From: Mycolicibacterium peregrinum
GTDB taxonomy: Bacteria > Actinomycetota > Actinomycetes > Mycobacteriales > Mycobacteriaceae
Direction of reading: 5' to 3'
DNA length: 43,717 bases
Assembly (NCBI RefSeq): GCF_001665625.1
Contig: NZ_LZSY01000128.1
Location: 1-43,717 of the forward strand
Position numbers and translations under genes: made by a program. The notes beneath the pieces are model-generated. The model saw nothing but the letters and a program-made list of their open reading frames with translations, ran no database searches and was not told the DNA's origin. This document shows positions 9,194-17,563 of the stretch, piece by piece. Position 1 is the first letter of the stretch, and each line of letters starts with the position of its first letter.

Positions 9194-10861
9194 ATGGTTC
9201 AGTGGCGGGCCGTGGCCCGAACACGGACAGTAGCGACAGTGGCCACGCTGTCCGTGGTCGCCGGGTTGGGCCTGGCGGCGTGTTCGGGCAGTTCCGCCGA
9301 CGAGATCGACTACGCCGTCGACGGCACACTGACCACCTACAACACCAACACGGTGGCCGGTGCCGCGTCCGCCGGACCGCAGGCATTCGCGCGGGCGCTG
9401 ACCGGGTTCGCCTATCACGGTCCGGAAGGACAGGTGGTCGCCGACAACGACTTCGGTTCGGTGTCGGTGGTGGGTCGCGCCCCGCTGGTGCTCGACTACG
9501 TGATCAGCGACAAGGCGGTCTACTCGGACGGCAAGCCGATCACCTGTGACGACCTGGTGTTGACCTGGGGCGCCCAGTCCGGCCGGTTCCCGGTGTTCGA
9601 CGCCGCCAGCCAAGCGGGTTACCGCGACATCGCCTCGGTGGACTGCGCACCCGGCCAGAAGCGGGCCCGGGTGTCCTTCGCCCAGGACCGCGGATTCCTC
9701 GACTACGGCCAACTGTTCGCGGCCACCTCGCTGATGCCCGCACACGTCCTCGCAGACGAACTCGACCTGGGCGACGGAGCTGTGGCCACCGCGCTGCAGA
9801 ACGGTGACCAGCCGGTCATCGACCGGATCGCCAAGGCGTGGAACACTATCTGGGATCTCAAGCCGGACCTGGACCTCAAGCGGTTCCCCTCGTCTGGTCC
9901 CTACCGGATCGACTCGGTGTCCAAGGACGGCGTGGTGGTCCTTGTCGCCAACGACAAGTGGTGGGGCACCCCGCCGGTCACCAACCGGATCGCGGTATGG
10001 CCGCGCGGGGCCGACATCCAGGAGCGGGTCAACCAGGGATCCTTCGACGTCGTCGACATCGAGTCCGGCTCCTCGGGCCTGCTCAACCTGCCCGACGACT
10101 ACGTCAGCACCGAAAGCCCGTCCGCCGGTATCGAGCAGCTCATCTTCGCGCCGGGCGGTCCGCTGGCCGGCCCGGCGGCGCGCCGGGCCGTCGCGTTGTG
10201 CACACCGCGTGACGTGATCGCCCGCAACGCCGCGACGCCGATTATCAACTCGCGACTCAGCCCGGTCAGCGACGATGCGTTCAGCGCGGCCGAGAATGTC
10301 GGCGAGGCCGCGCAATTCGCGGTGGCCAACCCGGGTGCGGCGCGCGCGGCACTGAACAACAAGCCGCTGACCATTCGCATCGGGTATCAGACACCCAACG
10401 CCAGACTGGCCGCGACCGTCGGCGCGATCGCGAAATCGTGTGCTGCGGCGGGCATCACCGTGGAAGACGCCGGATCGGCGACAGCGGGGCCGGTGGCGTT
10501 GCGCAACAACGAGATCGACGGTCTGCTGGCCAGCACGGGCGGCGCCGCGGGCAGCGGTTCCTCGGGTTCTTCGGCGATCGACGCCTACGCATTCCACTCC
10601 GGCAACGGCAACAACCTGCCTGCCTATTTCAACGAGCGGATCGACGGCATCATCGATGCGCAGGCTGTCACGAGCGATCCGAAGGAACTGGCCCGGCTGG
10701 CGGGGGAGGGCGCGCCGATCCTGTGGAACGACATGCCGACCCTGCCGCTGTACCGCCAGCAGCGCACGGTGCTGACATCGAACAAGATGTACGCCGTGAG
10801 CAGTAATCCGACGCGGTGGGGAGCGGGCTGGAACATGGACCGCTGGAAGTTGTCCACGTGA
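9194..10861 (+). CDS. Solute-binding lipoprotein (SBP family 5; Rv2585c-like)
   Basis: A 555-residue lipoprotein with signal peptide and lipobox LAAC, lipidated at Cys30. The body resembles peptide/nickel-type substrate-binding proteins (SBP_bac_5), for example DLVLTWGAQSGRFPVFD and the C-terminal PTLPLYRQQRTV. It matches my memory of M. tuberculosis Rv2585c, which occupies the same place after secF. No permease or ATPase gene accompanies it, so a transport partner is not evident and the ligand is unknown. The ATG lies 6 bases after the secF stop, and its own stop overlaps the apt start (GTGA). Confidence 0.9.
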   Translation: MVQWRAVARTRTVATVATLSVVAGLGLAACSGSSADEIDYAVDGTLTTYNTNTVAGAASAGPQAFARALTGFAYHGPEGQVVADNDFGSVSVVGRAPLVLDYVISDKAVYSDGKPITCDDLVLTWGAQSGRFPVFDAASQAGYRDIASVDCAPGQKRARVSFAQDRGFLDYGQLFAATSLMPAHVLADELDLGDGAVATALQNGDQPVIDRIAKAWNTIWDLKPDLDLKRFPSSGPYRIDSVSKDGVVVLVANDKWWGTPPVTNRIAVWPRGADIQERVNQGSFDVVDIESGSSGLLNLPDDYVSTESPSAGIEQLIFAPGGPLAGPAARRAVALCTPRDVIARNAATPIINSRLSPVSDDAFSAAENVGEAAQFAVANPGAARAALNNKPLTIRIGYQTPNARLAATVGAIAKSCAAAGITVEDAGSATAGPVALRNNEIDGLLASTGGAAGSGSSGSSAIDAYAFHSGNGNNLPAYFNERIDGIIDAQAVTSDPKELARLAGEGAPILWNDMPTLPLYRQQRTVLTSNKMYAVSSNPTRWGAGWNMDRWKLST

Positions 10862-11385
10862 GCACGGATGTTTCCCGGCTGGTCAGGCAACTGATCCGGG
10901 AGGTCCCCGACTTTCCCGAGCCCGGCGTGCAGTTCAAGGACCTGACCCCGTTGCTGGCCGACGCCGAGGGCCTCGGCGCGGTGACCGACGCACTGGCCGC
11001 CACCGCGGCCGACGCCGACCTGGTCGCAGGACTGGACGCCCGGGGTTTCCTGCTGGGCGCGGCGGTGGCGACCCGGCTCGGTACCGGTGTCCTGGCGGTA
11101 CGTAAGGGCGGGAAACTGCCGCCGCCGGTGCACAGCGTGACGTATCAGCTGGAATACGGCAGCGCGACGCTGGAGATCCCGGCCGACGGGATTGATATCG
11201 CCGGGCGCAACGTTGTGATCATCGACGATGTCCTGGCCACCGGCGGGACCCTGGCCGCTGCGATGCGACTGCTCGAGGCCGGCGGCGCCAACGTCATGAG
11301 CGCCGCTGTGGTGCTGGAATTGACGGCCCTGGGTGGGCGGGACGTGGTGGCACCGCTGAGGGTCAGCAGCCTCCACACGGTGTGA
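10858..11385 (+). CDS. apt: Adenine phosphoribosyltransferase
   Basis: Purine salvage enzyme making AMP from adenine and PRPP. The 175 residues show the family opening RQLIREVPDFPEPGVQFKDL, the GLDARGFLLGAAVA loop, and the PRPP-binding motif VVIIDDVLATGGTLAAA. The GTG at 10858 overlaps the TGA of the upstream lipoprotein gene by four bases; a longer in-frame ATG at 10816 would lie inside that gene and adds residues foreign to Apt. The order apt-relA is conserved in actinobacteria and places purine salvage beside (p)ppGpp metabolism. Confidence 0.96.
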   Translation: MSTDVSRLVRQLIREVPDFPEPGVQFKDLTPLLADAEGLGAVTDALAATAADADLVAGLDARGFLLGAAVATRLGTGVLAVRKGGKLPPPVHSVTYQLEYGSATLEIPADGIDIAGRNVVIIDDVLATGGTLAAAMRLLEAGGANVMSAAVVLELTALGGRDVVAPLRVSSLHTV

Positions 11386-11425
11386 GGGATATCCTCGAAC
11401 TCTCGGAGGTTGAGCGGAGGTGACG

Positions 11426-13777
11426 ATGGCCGGCGATACGGGTACGGACGCGACTGCCGGCCAGGCGGTGCAGTCGCCTCCGGCGTTGCCGGCCGCCGCG
11501 GGACCCGACGCCACGAAGACCAGCGCCTCACGGCGCGTGCGCGCCCGGCTTGCCCGCCGGATGACGGCGCAGCGCAGCGCGGTCAACCCGGTTCTGGAAC
11601 CCCTCGTCGCGGTGCACCGCGAGATCTACCCCAAGGCCGATCTGCAGTTGCTGCAGCGCGCCTACGACGTCGCCGATCAGCGACACGCCGACCAGTTGCG
11701 CAAATCGGGTGATCCCTACATCACCCATCCGCTGGCGGTGGCCAACATCCTGGCCGAGCTCGGCATGGACACCACCACGCTGGTGGCCGCTCTGCTGCAC
11801 GACACGGTGGAGGACACCGGCTACACACTGGAGGCCCTGACCACCGAGTTCGGGGCCGAGGTGGGCCACCTCGTCGACGGCGTCACCAAGCTGGACAAGG
11901 TGGTGCTGGGCTCGGCCGCCGAGGGCGAGACGATCCGCAAGATGATCATCGCGATGGCCCGCGACCCACGGGTGCTGGTGATCAAGGTTGCCGACCGGCT
12001 GCACAACATGCGCACCATGCGGTTCCTGCCGCCGGAGAAGCAGGCCCGAAAGGCTCGCGAGACGCTGGAAGTGATTGCGCCGCTGGCACATCGGCTCGGC
12101 ATGGCGACGGTCAAGTGGGAGCTCGAGGACCTGTCCTTCGCGATCCTGCACCCGAAGAAGTATGAGGAGATCGTGCGGCTGGTCGCCGATCGGGCGCCGT
12201 CACGCGACACCTACCTGGCCAAGGTGCGCGCCGAGATCGGCGTGGCACTGAGCGCGATGAAGATCAACGCTGTCGTCGAGGGCAGGCCCAAGCACTACTG
12301 GTCGATCTACCAGAAGATGATCGTCAAGGGCCGCGACTTCGACGACATCCACGACCTGGTCGGCGTACGGATCCTGTGCGACGAGATCCGGGACTGCTAC
12401 GCGGCCGTCGGCGTCGTGCACTCGCTGTGGCAGCCGATGGCCGGCCGGTTCAAGGACTACATCGCCCAGCCGCGCTACGGCGTCTACCAGTCGCTGCACA
12501 CCACGGTCGTGGGGCCGGAGGGCAAGCCGTTGGAGGTGCAGATCCGCACCCGTGACATGCACCGCACCGCCGAGTACGGCATCGCAGCGCACTGGCGCTA
12601 CAAAGAGGCCAAGGGCCGCAACGGGGTTCCGCACAGCCACGCAGCCACCGAGATCGACGACATGGCCTGGATGCGCCAGCTGCTCGACTGGCAGCGGGAG
12701 GCGGCCGATCCCGGCGAGTTCCTCGAGTCGTTGCGTTACGACCTTGCGGTCAAAGAGATCTTCGTGTTCACCCCCAAGGGTGACGTGATCAACCTGCCTA
12801 CCGGATCGACCCCGGTCGACTTCGCCTACGCGGTGCACACCGAGGTGGGGCACCGCTGTATCGGGGCCCGGGTCAACGGCCGGCTGGTCGCGCTGGAACG
12901 CAAGCTGGAGAACGGCGAGGTCGTCGAGGTGTTCACCTCGAAGGCGCCCAACGCCGGGCCGTCGCGCGACTGGCAGACCTTCGTGGTGTCGCCGCGGGCC
13001 AAGGCCAAGATCCGCCAGTGGTTCGCCAAGGAACGCCGTGAAGAAGCGTTGGAGTCCGGCAAGGACGCCATCGCGCGCGAGGTCCGCCGGGGCGGACTTC
13101 CGTTGCAGCGCTTGATCAATGCCGACTCCATGGCTTCGCTGGCACGGGAACTGCGATACACCGACGTGTCCGCGCTCTACACCGCGGTCGGTGAGGGCCA
13201 CGTCTCGGCGCGCCACGTCGTGCAGCGCCTGCTCGCCCAGTTCGGCGGCGACGACGCGGCCGAGGACGAACTCGCCGAGCGGTCCACCCCGCTGACCATG
13301 CCGGTGCGCCAGCGCAGCACCGACGACACCGGTGTCGCGGTGCCGGGAGCGCCGGGAACCCTGACCAAGCTCGCCAAGTGCTGTACGCCGGTCCCCGGCG
13401 ACACCATCATGGGCTTCGTGACCCGTGGTGGCGGCGTCAGCGTGCACCGCACCGACTGCACGAATGCGGCTTCCCTGCAACAACAGTCGGAACGCATCAT
13501 CGAGGTGAACTGGGCGCCGTCGCCGTCGTCGGTGTTCCTGGTGGCCATCCAGGTCGAGGCGCTCGATCGGCACCGGCTGCTGTCCGACGTGACGCGGGTA
13601 TTGGCCGACGAGAAGGTCAACATCCTCTCGGCGTCGGTGACGACCTCCAACGACCGGGTGGCGATCAGCCGGTTCACCTTCGAGATGGGCGATCCCAAGC
13701 ACCTCGGCCACCTGCTGAGCGTGGTGCGCAACGTGGAAGGCGTATACGACGTCTACCGCGTCACCAGTGCGGCCTAG
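11426..13777 (+). CDS. relA: Bifunctional (p)ppGpp synthetase/hydrolase Rel
   Basis: Stringent-response enzyme that makes and degrades (p)ppGpp. The 783 residues contain the HD hydrolase domain (AALLHDTVEDTGYT), the synthetase domain with GRPKHYWSIYQKM and RFKDYIAQPRYGVYQSLHTT, a TGS domain (FVFTPKGDVINLPTGSTPVDF), a Cys-containing linker (LAKCCTPVPGD) and a C-terminal ACT domain (LLSDVTRVLADEKVNILSAS). RFKD is the RxKD signature of bifunctional enzymes. The ATG at 11426 is six bases after GGAGG; the GTG at 11420 directly abuts it and is less likely. Its TAG shares a CTAG with the convergent SecD-like gene. Confidence 0.97.
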   Translation: MAGDTGTDATAGQAVQSPPALPAAAGPDATKTSASRRVRARLARRMTAQRSAVNPVLEPLVAVHREIYPKADLQLLQRAYDVADQRHADQLRKSGDPYITHPLAVANILAELGMDTTTLVAALLHDTVEDTGYTLEALTTEFGAEVGHLVDGVTKLDKVVLGSAAEGETIRKMIIAMARDPRVLVIKVADRLHNMRTMRFLPPEKQARKARETLEVIAPLAHRLGMATVKWELEDLSFAILHPKKYEEIVRLVADRAPSRDTYLAKVRAEIGVALSAMKINAVVEGRPKHYWSIYQKMIVKGRDFDDIHDLVGVRILCDEIRDCYAAVGVVHSLWQPMAGRFKDYIAQPRYGVYQSLHTTVVGPEGKPLEVQIRTRDMHRTAEYGIAAHWRYKEAKGRNGVPHSHAATEIDDMAWMRQLLDWQREAADPGEFLESLRYDLAVKEIFVFTPKGDVINLPTGSTPVDFAYAVHTEVGHRCIGARVNGRLVALERKLENGEVVEVFTSKAPNAGPSRDWQTFVVSPRAKAKIRQWFAKERREEALESGKDAIAREVRRGGLPLQRLINADSMASLARELRYTDVSALYTAVGEGHVSARHVVQRLLAQFGGDDAAEDELAERSTPLTMPVRQRSTDDTGVAVPGAPGTLTKLAKCCTPVPGDTIMGFVTRGGGVSVHRTDCTNAASLQQQSERIIEVNWAPSPSSVFLVAIQVEALDRHRLLSDVTRVLADEKVNILSASVTTSNDRVAISRFTFEMGDPKHLGHLLSVVRNVEGVYDVYRVTSAA

Positions 13778-14862
13778 CGTCGCCTGGCCAGGTAGACCAC
13801 CCCGACGACGGTGATCGCCACGACGCCGATCCCCACCATGATGACGACCGCGCGCGCCAGCTTGGCGATCACCGTCGCGGGCAACATCGTGTCCGCGGTG
13901 GACTCCAGCGACAACGAGAACGGCAACGAGCCCGATCCCAGGACGCCGGCCAGCTCGCGCGCCGAGTCGGCGGTGAAGTTGCCGGTGATCTGAACCCGGC
14001 CACCGGTGATGGCCTCTCGGATCTGCGGAGCGCTGACCACGCGGGAGTCCAAGGTGAACGCGGTCTGGTTGCCGACGTTGGCCGAGGTGAAGTCTGCCCA
14101 CGTCTTCGTGCCGGCACCGGTGAGTGCCAGGTCGATCGCGTACTGTCCCGCGTCGTCGTTGTACTCCGAATCGGCCTCGGTGATCTCCGCGCCGGTCATG
14201 ACGGATTTGCCCAGCAGGTAGACCGTTTGCCCGTCGGTGGAGCAGGTGACCAGCGGCAGGTTGGGGTCGTCGTTACCGGCCATCACGTCGTCGTCGTCGC
14301 AGCGAGTGGCCTGGTACTGCAGCGCCAGGATCTGGATCGACGGGTTGACGGACTGCCGAAGTTCCTTCTCGTCGGAAATGCGTTGTGCCTGATCAGGTTT
14401 GGCTTTGCGGGGGACAGGCGTCGACGGGGTTTGGGAAGAAGATCCGCTCTTGGCGGCCATCGCATGGATCACCGGGCGGACCGTCAGCCGTCCCGGCATC
14501 GTGATGTCCCGCATCGCCGCCGGGTTTCGGCTCGGGATCGTGACCACCACGGTGTCCCCGTCGACCGCCACTTCGGATCCGGAGAGCCGGACCTCGTGCA
14601 GGCGCTTCTCGACGACCTCTCGCGCGTTCTCCAGATCATCGGGCGACGGTGGCGCGCCATCCGACGTCGCGGTCGAATACGTCATGCGGGTGGCCTCTCG
14701 GTCCTCCCAGATGTGGCGGGTCAGGAACACCGCTGCCGCATAGCCGCAAACCAGCACGGCAAGGAACAGCACCCCGAGCGTGCGGGTCGACGCGCTGGGT
14801 CCGCTGCGTTGGGGCGGCGGGAATGGGGGTGGCGGAAATTGGGATGGAAGTGGATAGGACAT
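13774..14862 (-). CDS. Truncated SecD-like protein: P1 domain between two TM helices
   Basis: A 362-residue protein with a Pro-rich start, TM1 (about 28-48), a large extracytoplasmic domain, one TM near the C-terminus (about 337-358) and the tail LARRR. The domain aligns by eye with the P1 region of the SecD in this window: GNDDPNLPLVTCSTDGQTVY, TKTWADFTSANVGNQTAFTL and REAITGGRVQITGNFTADSA. Both SecD P1 cysteines are conserved (188, 207). The SecD TM3-6 with the proton-relay Asp are absent, so it cannot act as a proton motor alone. AGGAGA stands five bases before the ATG. It is last in an operon with two cyclophilins (gap 18 bases). Likely role (inferred): Sec-linked substrate binding or assembly. 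Confidence 0.85.
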   Translation of the reverse strand: MSYPLPSQFPPPPFPPPQRSGPSASTRTLGVLFLAVLVCGYAAAVFLTRHIWEDREATRMTYSTATSDGAPPSPDDLENAREVVEKRLHEVRLSGSEVAVDGDTVVVTIPSRNPAAMRDITMPGRLTVRPVIHAMAAKSGSSSQTPSTPVPRKAKPDQAQRISDEKELRQSVNPSIQILALQYQATRCDDDDVMAGNDDPNLPLVTCSTDGQTVYLLGKSVMTGAEITEADSEYNDDAGQYAIDLALTGAGTKTWADFTSANVGNQTAFTLDSRVVSAPQIREAITGGRVQITGNFTADSARELAGVLGSGSLPFSLSLESTADTMLPATVIAKLARAVVIMVGIGVVAITVVGVVYLARRR

Positions 14863-14880
14863 CGCAATCTCCTGGCCGGG

Positions 14881-15855
14881 TCAGTCCATGCTCGCCGATT
14901 TGATCGTCACCGGTGTGGCCGGCTTGCCGTCGTGGCTGCCGTCGGCCACCCCGTCCGCGGCGATCGCGTCGAGCGTGGCCAGTCCGGTCTTGTCGACGGT
15001 GCCGAACACGGTGTACGTCGGTGGCAGCAGTGAATCCTCGTAGACCAGGAAGAACTGGCTGCCGTTGGTGCCGGGTCCGGAGTTGGCCATGGCGACGGTG
15101 CCGCGGGGGTAGACCACGGGCCGCTGCACGGCAGGGTCGGAGAGCCGGTACTGGTTGGTCGGGTACTCGTTGGGGAACCGATACCCGGGCCCGCCGGTTC
15201 CGGTGGCGGACGGGTCGCCGCACTGCAGCGTCGCAAGGTCACCGGTGGTGAGCCGGTGGCACTGGGTGCCGTCGAAGAATCCCTGTCCGGCCAGGCTGGC
15301 GAAGTTGTTCACCGTGCACGGTGCCCGGTCGTTGGCCAGCTTGAGCCCGATGCTGCCGCGGTCGGTGACGATGCCTGCGGGCACCGTGGCGGGTTGGGTC
15401 GGCACGGCGCCGGTGCGCGGCGGGGCGGCCCGCTTGGCGGCGGGTTCGGCGGTGGCCGGGTACTGGCAGTTGGCACCGAGATTCTGCGACGGCGTGAATG
15501 TGGGCAGGTCCTGGCCAGTGCCCGGGGAGGCCGTGTAGCGGTCCTGGCGTGGCATGTTCTCGGCGGCCTTGACGACGATGACGGCGAACACCACCGTCAA
15601 CACCACCGCCACGAGCGCCAGCGCCGTCATCACGTACCCGATGACCAGGCCGGTGATCGCGATACCACGACCCTGCTCACCGCTGCGTTTGAGCTGCGAC
15701 AGCGAGATGTGCCCGAAGACGATGCCGAGCGGCGCGAAGAGCACCGAGGACACCAGTGCGGCGACCGCCATGCCGTTGGTGTGGGCAGGCGGGGGATGAC
15801 CAGCCGGATATGGATACTCCGGCCGGTAACCGCCGTAGGGGGGCGGGACAGTCAA
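14881..15855 (-). CDS. Membrane-anchored peptidyl-prolyl isomerase, second cyclophilin copy
   Basis: A 324-residue protein: Pro/Tyr-rich N-terminus, two TM helices (about 28-48 and 64-95, DUF4190-like, with GHISLSQLKRSGEQGRGIAITGL between), then an extracytoplasmic cyclophilin domain (about 125-324). Family motifs include CHRLTT, LQCGDPSATGTGGPGYRF and AMANSGPGTNGSQFF. The position of the cyclophilin His near YTVFG is Tyr, and the cyclosporin-binding Trp is missing, as in its neighbour. Four cysteines (NCQYP, PCTVN, CHRL, LQCG) match those of PpiB. The only in-frame start near the upstream stop is TTG at 15855, seven bases after ppiB ends; an ATG at residue 29 would remove part of the first TM. 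Confidence 0.85.
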   Translation of the reverse strand: MTVPPPYGGYRPEYPYPAGHPPPAHTNGMAVAALVSSVLFAPLGIVFGHISLSQLKRSGEQGRGIAITGLVIGYVMTALALVAVVLTVVFAVIVVKAAENMPRQDRYTASPGTGQDLPTFTPSQNLGANCQYPATAEPAAKRAAPPRTGAVPTQPATVPAGIVTDRGSIGLKLANDRAPCTVNNFASLAGQGFFDGTQCHRLTTGDLATLQCGDPSATGTGGPGYRFPNEYPTNQYRLSDPAVQRPVVYPRGTVAMANSGPGTNGSQFFLVYEDSLLPPTYTVFGTVDKTGLATLDAIAADGVADGSHDGKPATPVTIKSASMD

Positions 15856-15861
15856 CGGGGA

Positions 15862-16737
15862 CTAGTCCAGGGCCACTGACTTCAGCTCGACATCGAGTGC
15901 CGGCTTGCCGTCGGCTCCGCCTCCGGCGACACCGGCTGCGGCGATCTTGTCGAGGGTGGCCAGGCCGGTGTCGTCGATCTTGCCGAACACGGTGTAGCCC
16001 GGCGGCAGCTGCGAGTCCTGGTACACCAGGAAGAACTGGCTGCCGTTGGTGTTGGGGCCGGCATTGGCCATGGCCACGGTGCCGCGCGGGTACACCACCG
16101 GCTTCTGCAGCGCCGGGTCGTCCGGCTGGAACTGGTTGGTCGGGTACTCGTTGGCGAACTGGTAGCCGGGGCCACCGGTGCCCTGGCCGGTCGGGTCACC
16201 GCACTGCAGCACCGAGATGCCGCTGGTGGTCAACCGGTGGCACGGGGTGTCGTTGAAGTAGTTCTGTCCGGCCAGGCTCGCGAAGCTGTTGACCGTGCAC
16301 GGCGCCTTGGCGTTGTCGAGCTGCAGCCCGATGTTGCCCTGGGTGGTGACCATGCTGACGCTGACCGTGGCGGGGTCGGTGGGGACCTTGCCGGTGCGCG
16401 GCGGAGTGTTCGGCTTGCTGGCCGCGGCCGCGGCCGGGTACTGACAGTTGGCGCCGAGGTCAGCGGGGGCGGCGAAGGCCGGCAGTTGGCCGTCGGCCGC
16501 AGGCTGGGCCGGTGCACCCGACGTCGCCGTGGTGGTATCCGCCGAGGCGGTGGTGCTGCCCGAGTCCTTGCTGGTGAAGACGAACGTGGCCACGACCGCC
16601 CCGATGATCACGAGGGCCGCGACCGCGCCCCCCGAGATGGTCAGGATGCGTCGCTTGCGTTCCTGGGCGGCCCGACGCTCCAGCTGGCGCTCCAGCTTGC
16701 GCTTGGCCGTCGCACGCCGTTGTTCGTTGGTCGGCAC
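15862..16737 (-). CDS. ppiB: Membrane-anchored cyclophilin-type peptidyl-prolyl isomerase PpiB
   Basis: Extracytoplasmic prolyl isomerase. The 291 residues have a strongly basic cytoplasmic start (PTNEQRRATAKRKLERQLER), one TM helix (about 34-56), a Thr/Ser/Ala linker, and a cyclophilin domain with CHRLTT, LQCGDPTGQGTGGPGYQF and GPNTNGSQFFLVY. The GTG at 16737 is chosen because AAGGAGG lies nine bases upstream and M. tuberculosis Rv2582 has the same PTN start; the longer in-frame ATG at 16911 would overlap the divergent hydrolase gene. Four domain cysteines suggest two disulfides. It is first of the operon ppiB, second cyclophilin, SecD-like. Confidence 0.92.
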   Translation of the reverse strand: MPTNEQRRATAKRKLERQLERRAAQERKRRILTISGGAVAALVIIGAVVATFVFTSKDSGSTTASADTTTATSGAPAQPAADGQLPAFAAPADLGANCQYPAAAAASKPNTPPRTGKVPTDPATVSVSMVTTQGNIGLQLDNAKAPCTVNSFASLAGQNYFNDTPCHRLTTSGISVLQCGDPTGQGTGGPGYQFANEYPTNQFQPDDPALQKPVVYPRGTVAMANAGPNTNGSQFFLVYQDSQLPPGYTVFGKIDDTGLATLDKIAAAGVAGGGADGKPALDVELKSVALD

Positions 16738-16870
16738 CGCGGCAGTCCTCCTTGTAGGCGGTTGAGGTTGGCAACGAGTCTGCCAGGCGAAGCTGCGTAC
16801 CGGTTCTGCGACCCGCGGAGACCGCAGGTCGCGGCACATCGGGGAAGTGGTCGCATGGGAAACTGGGACC

Positions 16871-17563
16871 GTGTTCATTACCGGATTTCCGGCCGGGATG
16901 CTGGCATGCAATTGCTATGTCCTGGCCGAGCGACCAGGGGCCGACGCGATTGTCGTCGACCCGGGTCAGCGGGCGATGGACCGGCTCCGTCGGATTCTCG
17001 ACGAGAACCGCCTGACCCCGGCGGCGGTCCTGCTGACCCACGGCCATATCGATCACATCTGGTCGGCTCAGAAGGTCGCCGACACCTATGGCTGTCCCGC
17101 ATACATCCACCCCGAAGACCGCTTCATGCTGACGGATCCGATGAAGGGATTCGGCCCGGCGGCGCTGGGAGCGTTGTCCCGGCTGGCGTTCGGCGTGCTG
17201 TTGTCCGAGCCGAAACAGCTGATCGAACTGAGCGGCGACGGCCAGACCCTCGATTTTGACGGTGTCTCGGTCACGGTCGACCACAGCCCGGGGCATACGA
17301 GGGGTTCGGTGGTGTTCCGGGTCTCCGGCGGTCCGGAGCGAGCATCGGCGGCCCCGACGGTGTTCACAGGCGATACGCTGTTCCGGTCCTCGGTGGGCCG
17401 CACCGACCTGCCCGGCGGCAGCGGACGTGACCTGCTCACCTCGATCGTGACAAAGCTGTTGGTACTCGACGACGACACCGTGGTATTACCAGGGCACGGC
17501 CCGCGCACGACCATCGGGCATGAACGCCGTACCAACCCGTTTCTCGAAGGTTTGACTCTGTGA
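16871..17563 (+). CDS. Metallo-beta-lactamase-fold hydrolase (Rv2581c/glyoxalase II-like)
   Basis: A 230-residue zinc hydrolase with THGHIDH (metal ligands near 57-62), GHTRGSVVF, FTGDTLF and LPGHGPRT, the layout of glyoxalase II-like members. It corresponds to M. tuberculosis Rv2581c, which lies next to hisS; the true substrate (S-D-lactoyl thiol or another thioester) is not established. Start choice: the GTG at 16871 gives the family-like start FITGFPAGMLACNCYV, while an in-frame GTG at 16847 would add eight residues; neither has a strong ribosome site. It overlaps hisS by GTGA, so the two are probably co-translated. Divergent from ppiB across 133 bases that must hold both promoters. Confidence 0.85.
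   Translation: MFITGFPAGMLACNCYVLAERPGADAIVVDPGQRAMDRLRRILDENRLTPAAVLLTHGHIDHIWSAQKVADTYGCPAYIHPEDRFMLTDPMKGFGPAALGALSRLAFGVLLSEPKQLIELSGDGQTLDFDGVSVTVDHSPGHTRGSVVFRVSGGPERASAAPTVFTGDTLFRSSVGRTDLPGGSGRDLLTSIVTKLLVLDDDTVVLPGHGPRTTIGHERRTNPFLEGLTL

Noticed and set aside
7832..10597. A 921-codon minus-strand open frame across secF and the lipoprotein gene
   Set aside because: High-GC shadow; the plus-strand secF and lipoprotein have membrane helices, a lipobox and conserved motifs, while this product is low-complexity Arg/Gly/His-rich.
12200..14101. A 633-codon minus-strand frame across relA, and a 551-codon plus frame at 13378-15033
   Set aside because: Both cover well-supported relA or SecD-like and cyclophilin genes in the opposite sense, with no recognisable domain.
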